Positions 1-6,093 of a DNA stretch of 25,695 bases are shown piece by piece. Below the pieces are notes generated by a model. The model saw only the letters and a list, made by a program, of their open reading frames with translations. It searched no databases and had not been told where the DNA came from. Each line of letters begins with the position of its first letter. Position 1 is the stretch's first letter. Both the position numbers and the translations under genes were made by a program. The stretch comes from DASQHM01 sp035632095 (GTDB lineage: Bacteria > Pseudomonadota > Alphaproteobacteria > Ferrovibrionales > Ferrovibrionaceae): the NCBI GenBank assembly GCA_035632095.1, contig DASQHM010000145.1, forward strand, positions 1 through 25,695, written 5' to 3'.

Positions 1-34
1 AATGAATTGTTAATCGCCCTCTGACAGGCTGTTT

Positions 35-50
35 CTTAATCCACGTTAAG
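35..50. promoter_or_regulatory. Inverted repeat CTTAA-N6-TTAAG in kinase leader
   Basis: CTTAA (35-39) and TTAAG (46-50) are perfect inverted arms separated by TCCACG, ending five bases before the kinase ATG. The halves resemble TTAA half-sites of the cell-cycle regulator CtrA, but the gap is 6 rather than the usual 7, so a CtrA site is not claimed. It could equally be a small hairpin near the ribosome binding site. Confidence 0.25.
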
Positions 51-54
51 ACGG

Positions 55-1236
55 ATGACGACGATGACGCTTGGTACGCCTTATCGCCCGGAGCGGGCAA
101 AGGCGCCGGCGGGGCAAAATTCATCCGCCGCCGGGCCGGCCTCCCGAATTCCGTTTTCGTCGAGACGCTTCAGCAAGCTGCTCGGCCGGCTCAGCCTGCC
201 ATGGGCGACCGCGATCCTGGTCGGCGTCGCGGTCGGCGCGGCGCTCGCGTGTCATCTGATCATCGGTTGGCTTTTCGGCATGCGGCTGGAGCCGGAGTTC
301 CTGCTCGCCGCAGCGGCGGCAAGCGTCATCGTGGCGACGCCGATCATCGCCTATTCGCAGGTGCTGATCCGCTCGCTCCGCAATTCCCGCCGCACGCTCG
401 AGCAAATGACCGAGCATCTGGCGCTGGCGCTCGACGCGGCCGAGCAGGCCAACAACGCCAAGTCGGATTTCCTCGCCAACATGAGCCACGAACTGCGCAC
501 GCCGCTCAACGCCATCATCGGTTTCTCCGACGTGATGCGCCATCAGCGCTTCGGCCCGGTAAGCAACGCCAAGTACCTGGAATACGCCAAGGACATCAAC
601 GACAGCGGCGAGCACCTGCTCAGCATCATCAACGACATCCTCGATCTGTCTAAGATCGAGGCCGGCCGCACGGATTTGCAGGCGGTGGCCGAGTTCGCGG
701 TCGCCACGACCGTCGAGATGGCGGCGCGGCTGGCGCGGCCCTTGGCCGAGCGCCAGGGCGTACGCCTCGACGTCGCTCCGCCGCCGGCGCCCATCGGCCT
801 CACGGCGGTCGAGCGCATGGTCCGGCAAGTCCTGATCAACGTGCTGTCGAACGCGGTCAAGTTCACGCCGAGCGGCGGCGCCGTGCAAGTCAACCTGGCT
901 TGGCGCGAGGGCGGCGATCTCGCCATCCGCGTGGCCGACACCGGCGTCGGCATGAGCGCGGACGAAATCAAGGTGGCGCTGATGCCGTTCGGGCAGGTGG
1001 CGAACGCATTCAGCCGCCGTCACGCCGGCACCGGCCTCGGCCTGCCGCTTGCCAAGGCGATGATGGAGCTTCACGGCGGCCGGCTCGCCATTCGGAGCGC
1101 GCCGCGCGAAGGCACCACCGTCAGCCTGATCTTTCCGGCGAGCCGCGTGAGCCCGATGGATGCGGCAAATCCCGCAAAGCCGTCGCTCGACGAGAGCGCC
1201 GGCGCCGGCAAGACGCGGGTCGATCTGGCCTCGTGA
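55..1236 (+). CDS. Membrane sensor histidine kinase (DivJ/PleC-like core)
   Basis: Two-component sensor kinase of 393 residues in the inner membrane. Two hydrophobic segments (about 50-75 and 82-106) are separated by only a few residues, so there is almost no periplasmic sensor and no PAS domain. The dimerisation domain follows with H-box SHELRTPLN and phosphoacceptor His145. The catalytic ATPase domain has N-box Asn266 (NVLSNAVKF), G1 box D295-TGVGM and G2 box GTGLGL (325-330). The core is of the kind found in DivJ/PleC-type alphaproteobacterial kinases. No response regulator lies beside it, so it appears to be an orphan whose partner is encoded elsewhere. Start ATG 55 is preceded by a weak AAGACGG ribosome site. 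It is convergent with the next gene across a GC-rich hairpin. The family is certain; the signal and partner are unknown. Confidence 0.9.
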   Translation: MTTMTLGTPYRPERAKAPAGQNSSAAGPASRIPFSSRRFSKLLGRLSLPWATAILVGVAVGAALACHLIIGWLFGMRLEPEFLLAAAAASVIVATPIIAYSQVLIRSLRNSRRTLEQMTEHLALALDAAEQANNAKSDFLANMSHELRTPLNAIIGFSDVMRHQRFGPVSNAKYLEYAKDINDSGEHLLSIINDILDLSKIEAGRTDLQAVAEFAVATTVEMAARLARPLAERQGVRLDVAPPPAPIGLTAVERMVRQVLINVLSNAVKFTPSGGAVQVNLAWREGGDLAIRVADTGVGMSADEIKVALMPFGQVANAFSRRHAGTGLGLPLAKAMMELHGGRLAIRSAPREGTTVSLIFPASRVSPMDAANPAKPSLDESAGAGKTRVDLAS

Positions 1237-1244
1237 CCTGCCGC

Positions 1245-1270
1245 GGCGCCCGGCACGCCGGCCGGGCGCC
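1245..1270. terminator. GC-rich hairpin between convergent genes
   Basis: A perfect 10-bp inverted repeat, GGCGCCCGGC (1245-1254) and GCCGGGCGCC (1261-1270), has a 6-base loop. It lies in the 56-bp gap between two convergent genes. Neither side has a U-tract, so it is a plausible bidirectional transcription barrier rather than a classical intrinsic terminator. Confidence 0.4.
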
Positions 1271-1292
1271 CGCGACATGCCGGGGGTTGACC

Positions 1293-1832
1293 TTAAGCGG
1301 TGATATTCACCGATGTGGTGACGATGCTCACCGAGACGGACTCGCTCGAAGAACCGTCGCCGCCGGTGCCGCTGCCGCTCGCTGCGTTCGAGGCCGAGCT
1401 TGTCGATCCGGTGCCGCCGGTCGAGGTCGAGGTCGCGGCCTGCTGGGCGCTCTCGGATATGCCGGAGCCGCGATGGTGGTGACGGTGGCCGTGCCGCGCG
1501 GCGCCGGCCGCCTGCATATCCTGCTGCAACTGGGCGAAGGCTTTTTGCGCACCGGCCACGTCGCCGGACTGCAGCGCCTGGCCGACGGCGGCGAAGTCCG
1601 CTTGGAGCTTGCTGTTGCCGCCGTTCTGGCCGGCGGTCTGGCTCGCGCCCTGCACGCTTTGGGCATTTTGCAAGCCTTGCTGCAGCGCCGCGAACGCCTG
1701 TTGCGCGCCCGGCAGATCGCCCGAGGTCAGGCTCTGCTGGAGCTGGTTGAAATAATTCCGCTGCTGCTGGAGCTGGGACTGCTGCGAGCTTTGAAGGACG
1801 CTCGGATTGGACGAAATCGCGCCGACGGACAT
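1293..1832 (-). CDS. Gln/Ser-rich protein with two degenerate 32-residue repeats
   Basis: Hypothetical protein of 179 residues; I do not recognise a named family. It carries two related segments of about 32 residues. Each has a core of the form L-x-S-G-D-[LV]-x-G-A-Q-x-A-F-A-x-L-Q-Q (SGDLPGAQQAFAALQQ and SGDVAGAQKAFAQLQQ), which reads like a pair of amphipathic helices. A His-rich stretch (HGHRHHHRG) follows, then a Ser/Gly/Thr-rich C-terminus ending SVNITA. There is no signal peptide or membrane segment. Start ATG 1832 is chosen because AGAGGGGG lies just upstream; the frame stays open further upstream but without support. The disordered Ser/Gly tail suggests a secreted or surface-associated product, but that is inference. 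Confidence 0.65.
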   Translation of the reverse strand: MSVGAISSNPSVLQSSQQSQLQQQRNYFNQLQQSLTSGDLPGAQQAFAALQQGLQNAQSVQGASQTAGQNGGNSKLQADFAAVGQALQSGDVAGAQKAFAQLQQDMQAAGAARHGHRHHHRGSGISESAQQAATSTSTGGTGSTSSASNAASGSGTGGDGSSSESVSVSIVTTSVNITA

Positions 1833-2142
1833 GGCAACCCCCTCTGGGTGCAAATAGAAATGAACCGGCCCCGACGCGTGATCGCATCCGAAGTCCGGTA
1901 CTCGTGCGTCCGCAACGCGCCCGCACCCTAGGCCGCCAACCGCTAAAGTTTTCCTAAAATTGCCGGTAAAGCTCCCATTAGGCATCCCGTCCGCCAGCGG
2001 CCCCGGCCGGCGACAAAACAAGAACCCCGCCAGTTTCCTGACGGGGTCCCCGCGTGCGGACGCATGGAGCGGCGGGACTAGGGTATCCGCACCGTTCCAT
2101 GGAAATGCACGGCTCCGGCCCCGGTGTCCTGCGCCGAAAATG
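1833..2142. other. 310-bp gap between two leftward genes
   Basis: No convincing gene is seen. The gap holds the leftward terminator at 2012-2047 and, nearer 1833-1960, what should be the promoter of the Gln-rich protein, although I cannot point to clear -35/-10 boxes. Confidence 0.5.
2012..2047 (-). terminator. Rho-independent terminator of the HxlR-NIPSNAP unit
   Basis: Read on the minus strand, arms 2038-2047 and 2024-2033 form a 10-bp stem (one C-A mismatch, TTTC/GAAA loop). The stem is followed by the T-rich run TCTTGTTTTG. It lies about 95 bases past the NIPSNAP stop codon and so would end that transcript. Confidence 0.7.
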
Positions 2143-2778
2143 TCAGCGCAGCGGAGAAAACGAGGCGGGCACCAGGATGGTCGAATGCATCTCGACCAGC
2201 AGCGGCGACGACTTGCCGAGAAATTCCTGCCAGGCGGGGTCCTTGATCGCGTCGGCCCGCGCCTTGGCCCGGGCGTTGAGATCCTTGTAGGCCCAGAGAT
2301 GCACCACCTCGTTCGGCTGGCCCGCTTCCGTGTGCCAGAGCGCCACGATCTTGGAGTACTTCTCGCGCGCCGGCAGGTATTCCTGGATCATGGACGCCCA
2401 GCGCCGCGCCTGGCCGACCTGGGTGCGGTAGATGCGAAGCTCGTAGAGATTGCCAAGCTCGGCGGGCACCCTCGGCTCGATCAACGGATGCATCAGGCGG
2501 ATGTCCTGGCGCGCAATCAGCTGCCCGACCTTGGCCACGTAATCGTTGGTCCAGCGCGGGTCGCGGCTCAGCCTGGCGCGAAATTCGGCGCGCTCGTTCA
2601 GGTCCTTGTAGCTCCACAAATGCCACGCCTGGTTCAAGGCGCCGATATCGGCCGACCAATAGCCGTGGTTGGTGCCGAAGTCGTTTTTCCGGATCGGCAA
2701 TCCGACGTTGCCGGCAAGATCGAGATAGGCGCCGATCTTGCCCGGCGGAAACGTGTAGGTGCGGAATTCGTAGATCAT
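2143..2778 (-). CDS. Tandem NIPSNAP-domain protein
   Basis: A 211-residue protein of the NIPSNAP family (dimeric alpha/beta-barrel fold). There are two copies of the domain. The first begins MIYEFRTYTFPPGK and contains HLWSYKDLNERAEFR; the second begins NLYELRIYRTQVGQ and contains HLWAYKDLNARAKAR. Such proteins are usually small cytoplasmic proteins of poorly known function, often beside aromatic or aldehyde catabolism genes. Start ATG 2778 has a strong GGAGGAG ribosome site and shares ATGA with the stop of the upstream HxlR gene, so the two are translationally coupled. Co-expression with the regulator suggests a role in the pathway that regulator controls; the substrate is unknown. Confidence 0.85.
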   Translation of the reverse strand: MIYEFRTYTFPPGKIGAYLDLAGNVGLPIRKNDFGTNHGYWSADIGALNQAWHLWSYKDLNERAEFRARLSRDPRWTNDYVAKVGQLIARQDIRLMHPLIEPRVPAELGNLYELRIYRTQVGQARRWASMIQEYLPAREKYSKIVALWHTEAGQPNEVVHLWAYKDLNARAKARADAIKDPAWQEFLGKSSPLLVEMHSTILVPASFSPLR

Positions 2779-3305
2779 GCGCGGCTCCTCCCTGGCTTGA
2801 TGGCGCCAGTATATCGGCCGGTTCGCTCCGGCGGCACGATCCAATGCGCGCCGGACCTGGCGCCGGGCCCCGGATGCACATGCACCTGGCGCGGGTCGAG
2901 CGCCTCGCCGCATTCCGAGCAGGTCAATACCGGCTCGAAATCGTTGCCGCAAGCCTTGTGCCGGTGCAGCACCGGCCGCCCGCGCTTTCCCGCCCGATGG
3001 CGGTCGCCCCAGCGCACCAGCCCCATCAGGATCGGATAGAGATCGAGCCCCGCTTCGGTGAGTCGATATTCCTCGCGCTTCGGCCGCTCCTGGTAGGGGC
3101 GCTTCTCCAGCACACCCGCCTGCAAGAGCTTGCGCAGGCGGTCCGCCAAGACATGCCGCGTGATGCCGAGCCGCGCCTGGAAATCGTCGAAGCGGCGTAT
3201 GCCGAGAAAGCAGTCCCGCAGGATCAGCAACGTCCAGCGGTCGCCGATGACCGAAACGGTGCGCGCCACCGAACACGCTTCCTTGCCGAGCTCCTGCCAA
3301 CGCAT
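2775..3305 (-). CDS. HxlR-family transcriptional regulator with Cys-rich tail
   Basis: A 176-residue winged-helix regulator. The HxlR domain covers about residues 5-105, with the typical IGDRWTLLILRDCFLG segment, DFQARLGITRHVLADRL recognition region and wing (RPKREEYRLTEAG). Cys11 sits where many HxlR proteins carry a conserved, sometimes redox-active, cysteine. Beyond the usual domain there is an extension of about 65 residues with Cys119, Cys129 and Cys132 (C-S-E-C) plus histidines at 114, 116, 142 and 144, a possible metal or redox site. Start ATG 3305 follows AGGGAGA. It is divergent from the SDR gene with a palindromic operator between them, and overlaps the NIPSNAP start by four bases. 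Confidence 0.88.
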   Translation of the reverse strand: MRWQELGKEACSVARTVSVIGDRWTLLILRDCFLGIRRFDDFQARLGITRHVLADRLRKLLQAGVLEKRPYQERPKREEYRLTEAGLDLYPILMGLVRWGDRHRAGKRGRPVLHRHKACGNDFEPVLTCSECGEALDPRQVHVHPGPGARSGAHWIVPPERTGRYTGAIKPGRSRA

Positions 3306-3348
3306 GCCGCAATCTCCCTGTGGCGGTCCGCCGCCGCACCAACATAGC

Positions 3349-3377
3349 TTGACAGGTTCCAAAATGGAACCCACTAT
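3349..3377 (+). promoter_or_regulatory. Promoter of SDR-DsbA unit with operator filling the spacer
   Basis: A perfect -35 TTGACA (3349-3354) is followed by exactly 17 bp and a -10-like CACTAT (3372-3377, keeping A2, A5 and T6). The 17-bp spacer (3355-3371) is itself a palindrome with arms GGTTCCA and TGGAACC around AAA. A dimeric repressor bound here would block RNA polymerase completely. The obvious candidate is the divergent HxlR protein, which would also sit close to its own promoter. Confidence 0.75.
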
Positions 3378-3423
3378 GCAAGCCAAGTTCTTTTTCGGAA
3401 CCGACCTGGAGCGAGGGTGCGCG

Positions 3424-4167
3424 ATGTCCAAGACCGGCCAATCCAAGACCAAAGTCGCGCTGGTGATCGGCGCCGGCGACTCGACCGGCGGCGCCATTGC
3501 CCGGCGTTTCGCCCGCGAAGGCTACGTCGCCTGCGTGACGCGGCGGAACGCCGACAAGCTGGCGCCGCTCGTGGAGCAAATCGAAGCCGAGGGCGGCAAG
3601 GCGCGCGCTTTCGGCAGCGATGCGCGCAAGGAAGACGAGATGTCCGCGCTGGTCGAAGGCATCGAGCGCGACATCGGCCCGATCGAGGTCGCGGTGTTCA
3701 ACATCGGCGCCAACGTGCGCTTTCCCATCCGCGAGACCACTTCCCGCGTCTTCTTCAAGGTGTGGGAGATGGGATGCTTCGCCGGCTTTCTCATGGGGCG
3801 CGAGGTCGCCAAGGTCATGGTGCCGCGGGGCCGCGGCACGATCCTGTTCACCGGGGCCACGGCGAGCTTGCGCGGGCGCGAGGGCTTCGCGGCCTTCTCC
3901 TGCGCCAAGCACGGTTTGCGCGCCGTGGCGCAGAGCATGTCGCGCGAACTCGGGCCGCTCGGCATCCACGTGGCGCACGTCATCATCGACGGCGCCATCG
4001 ACACGGCCTTCATCCGCGACAATTTCCCCGAACGCTACGCGGCAAAGGAGCGGGACGGCATTCTCAACCCGGACCACATCGCCGACAACTATTGGACCTT
4101 GCATCGCCAGCCGCGCGATGCCTGGACGCACGAGCTTGACGTGCGCCCCTGGATCGAAGCCTGGTAG
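3424..4167 (+). CDS. SDR-fold protein lacking the catalytic Ser and Tyr
   Basis: A 247-residue protein of the short-chain dehydrogenase/reductase fold (Rossmann, NAD(P)-binding). The nucleotide loop is VIGAGDSTGGAIA (Gly16 and Gly22 kept, the middle Gly replaced by Ser20). In the active-site region the conserved Lys162 remains. The residue four before it, normally Tyr, is Phe158, and the position 13 before that, normally Ser, is Ala145. Classical SDR hydride-transfer chemistry is therefore doubtful. The C-terminal half (GIHVAHVIIDGAIDTAFI) is well formed, so this is not decay. Start ATG 3424 has a GAGCGAGGG site. It is the first gene of the HxlR-controlled unit, 28 bp before the DsbA-like gene. 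Fold certain; activity open. Confidence 0.82.
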   Translation: MSKTGQSKTKVALVIGAGDSTGGAIARRFAREGYVACVTRRNADKLAPLVEQIEAEGGKARAFGSDARKEDEMSALVEGIERDIGPIEVAVFNIGANVRFPIRETTSRVFFKVWEMGCFAGFLMGREVAKVMVPRGRGTILFTGATASLRGREGFAAFSCAKHGLRAVAQSMSRELGPLGIHVAHVIIDGAIDTAFIRDNFPERYAAKERDGILNPDHIADNYWTLHRQPRDAWTHELDVRPWIEAW

Positions 4168-4195
4168 GAGACCGCCCCCTGGCAGGAGAACGCCA

Positions 4196-4810
4196 ATGAC
4201 AAAGTCGCTCGAGTTCTATTTCGACTACGGCAGTCCGTATTCCTACGTCGCCTACGTTCGCTTGCCGGAGGTCATCAAGCGCACCGGCGCCAAGCTGATC
4301 TACCGACCGATGCTGCTCGGCGGCGTGTTCCAGGCGACCGGAAACTCGAGCCCGGCGTTCAACAAGTTGAAATGGCCGAACAGCCAGCGCGACCTGGTGC
4401 GCTACGTGTCGAAATACAAGATTCCGTTTCAGCGCAACCCGCATTTTCCGATCAACACGCTGAAGCTGATGCGCGGCGCCGTGGCTACCGAGATCGACGG
4501 CACCTTCGACCGGTACACGGCGGCAATTTTCCCGGCCATGTGGCGCGACGCGTTGAATATGGGCGAGGATGCCGTGTTCGCCGAGGTGCTGACCAAGGCC
4601 GGACTCGATGCGGCGCACGTGTTCAAGCGCATCGGCGAAGATGACGTGAAGAACGCGCTCAAGGCAAATACGGAAGCGGCGGTCGCGCGCGGCGTGTTCG
4701 GTGCGCCGACGTTTTTCGTCGACGGCGAGATGTTCTTCGGTCAGGACCGCTTGGAATTCGTCGAAGACGCCTTGACCGGCCGCTCCTGGATCGCAGGCGC
4801 CGCGGGCTGA
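4196..4810 (+). CDS. DsbA-fold 2-hydroxychromene-2-carboxylate isomerase-like protein
   Basis: A 204-residue protein of the kappa-GST/HCCA-isomerase branch of the DsbA fold. The N-terminus reads FYFDYGSPYSYVAY, with Ser13 at the position that is Ser in HCCA isomerases and kappa GSTs instead of the CxxC of true DsbA. The cis-proline loop GAPTFFVDGEMFFGQDRL is intact near the C-terminus. Members typically act glutathione-dependently on aromatic breakdown products, cytoplasmically. Start ATG 4196 has AGGAGA upstream, and the gene follows the SDR gene by 28 bp, so both are probably co-transcribed from the HxlR-controlled promoter. Its 3' end overlaps the convergent LysR gene by 70 bp. Confidence 0.85.
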   Translation: MTKSLEFYFDYGSPYSYVAYVRLPEVIKRTGAKLIYRPMLLGGVFQATGNSSPAFNKLKWPNSQRDLVRYVSKYKIPFQRNPHFPINTLKLMRGAVATEIDGTFDRYTAAIFPAMWRDALNMGEDAVFAEVLTKAGLDAAHVFKRIGEDDVKNALKANTEAAVARGVFGAPTFFVDGEMFFGQDRLEFVEDALTGRSWIAGAAG

Positions 4811-5715
4811 CGCTGCCCGCCGTTGCCGATGGAGCCGAGCAGCCAGTCGCGGAATAGGGCGATCTTGGGCGAATTGGCGGTCTCTTCCGGCGACACCACG
4901 TAGAATCCCGCCTCCGCCGGCAGGCGCATGTCGAACGGCGCCACCAGCCGTCCGGCGGCGAGATCGGCCTCCACATAGGCGGTGCGACCGAGCGCGACGC
5001 CGAGGCCGTCGATGGCCGCCTGCAATGCCATGAAAGCAAGGTCGAAGGTCAACCCCGGCCGGGTAGCCCATTCCGTCGGCTGGCCCGCGGCGGTAAGCCA
5101 AAGCCGCCAATCTTCCGCCGATCCGCCGCCGCCCAAATGCAGGAGCGTGTGGTGCTCGAGGTCGGCCGGCGAGCGCAAGGGCTTGCCGCCCTTGAGCAGC
5201 GCCGGAGAGCACACCGGAAACAAGTCTTCCGCCATCAGCCAGTCGGCGCGCAAGCCGGGCCAGTTGCCGCGCCCGTAGCGGATCGCCAGGTCGACGTTTT
5301 CGCGCCTGAGATCGACGAGTTGGGTCGAGGTGCTGATGCGGACCTCGATGCCGGGATGCGCTTCTTGAAACGCGGCGAGGCGCGGCACAAGCCATTTCAC
5401 GGCCAGCGACGCCATGGTCGTCACGGTGACGATGCGCTGGTCGTCGCGTCGCCCGAGCCGTTCGGTGGCGCGGCGCAAGTCTTCAAACGCGGCGCGAACC
5501 GACGGCAGATACGCCTGCGCTTCGCGCGTCAGCACCAGGGCGCGGTTGTGCCGCTCGAACAGCTTCAGGCCGAGCTGCTCCTCCAGCCGCCGGATCTGAT
5601 GGCTGACGGCCGTCTGGGTCACGTTCAGCTCGGCGGCGGCCTTGGTGAAGCTCATCAGGCGCGCCGCGGACTCAAAGGCGCGCAGGCCGTTCAGGGAGGG
5701 CAGGCGGCTAGGCAT
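4741..5715 (-). CDS. LysR-family regulator (GcvA-like)
   Basis: A 324-residue LysR-type transcriptional regulator. The N-terminal winged helix-turn-helix (residues about 8-66) contains FESAARLMSFTKAAAELNVT and VSHQIRRLEEQLGLKLFER, the pattern of the GcvA/AmpR subgroup. A periplasmic-binding-protein-like effector domain covers about 90-300 (DLAIRYGRGNWPGL, FPVCSPALL, AIDGLGVALGR). The C-terminal 20 or so residues are polar and encoded within the overlap with the DsbA-like gene on the other strand. It is divergent from the DUF1127 gene, which is the simplest candidate target besides itself. The effector is unknown. Confidence 0.9.
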   Translation of the reverse strand: MPSRLPSLNGLRAFESAARLMSFTKAAAELNVTQTAVSHQIRRLEEQLGLKLFERHNRALVLTREAQAYLPSVRAAFEDLRRATERLGRRDDQRIVTVTTMASLAVKWLVPRLAAFQEAHPGIEVRISTSTQLVDLRRENVDLAIRYGRGNWPGLRADWLMAEDLFPVCSPALLKGGKPLRSPADLEHHTLLHLGGGGSAEDWRLWLTAAGQPTEWATRPGLTFDLAFMALQAAIDGLGVALGRTAYVEADLAAGRLVAPFDMRLPAEAGFYVVSPEETANSPKIALFRDWLLGSIGNGGQRQPAAPAIQERPVKASSTNSKRS

Positions 5716-5727
5716 AGGAAAAATCTA

Positions 5728-5746
5728 GCATGAATTAATCTCATGC
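5728..5746. promoter_or_regulatory. Likely LysR binding site (T-N11-A palindrome)
   Basis: GCATGA (5728-5733) and TCATGC (5741-5746) are perfect inverted arms around the 7-base ATTAATC. The arms place T5731 and A5743 eleven bases apart, the T-N11-A form of LysR-type recognition sites. It lies 13 bp upstream of the lysR start, in the divergent gap. Confidence 0.55.
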
Positions 5747-5828
5747 GAAAGCTGAGAAAGTGTCGTTTGTGGAAATCGCCGACAAGGAGCATTTCTTATG
5801 CAACATGAATTCACTACAGGAGAAGGCC

Positions 5829-6032
5829 ATGAGCGACGCGACCTACGAATTGCTGACAAATATCGAGGGTTGGAGCCTGATCCAGCCGGTGGCCGAGCGC
5901 ATCGGCAAGTGGCGCCGCACGGCGCGCGAGCGGGCCCAACTGGCGCGGCTCACCGACCGCGAACTGCAGGACATCGGCCGCACCCGGGCCGAGATCGAGT
6001 ACGAGCTGACACGGCCGTATTGGTGGAGCTAG
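5829..6032 (+). CDS. DUF1127 small basic protein
   Basis: A 67-residue protein with the DUF1127 signature in its second half: an Arg-rich helix (KWRRTARERAQLARL), then TDRELQDIGRTRAEIEYE. The domain is widespread in alphaproteobacteria; some members act in phosphate or carbon metabolism and RNA turnover, but the molecular role of this one is unknown. Start ATG 5829 is selected by the strong AGGAGAAGG immediately upstream; in-frame starts upstream (ATG at 5805, GTG at 5760) lack such a site. Probably controlled by the divergent LysR regulator. It ends PYWWS, a plausible full terminus. Confidence 0.85.
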   Translation: MSDATYELLTNIEGWSLIQPVAERIGKWRRTARERAQLARLTDRELQDIGRTRAEIEYELTRPYWWS

Positions 6033-6093
6033 CGGGCCATGCGTTCTTTGGCGTGCGTCGATTGTGATACCGACTTGTCCGTAGGCGCGGCAC

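Noticed and set aside
35..50. CtrA site (TTAA-N7-TTAA) before the kinase gene
   Set aside because: The spacing is 6, not 7, and the element is too close to the start codon to be a typical promoter site. A similar TTAA-N7-CTAA at 13696-13710 has one half altered. Neither is firm enough.
121..1926. A 601-codon open frame antisense to the histidine kinase
   Set aside because: Arg/Ala-rich composition with no domain, lying over a kinase with every motif intact; it is a by-product of the G/C-rich third positions. The same holds for other long antisense frames, for example over nirA and its reductase and over the hydrolase.
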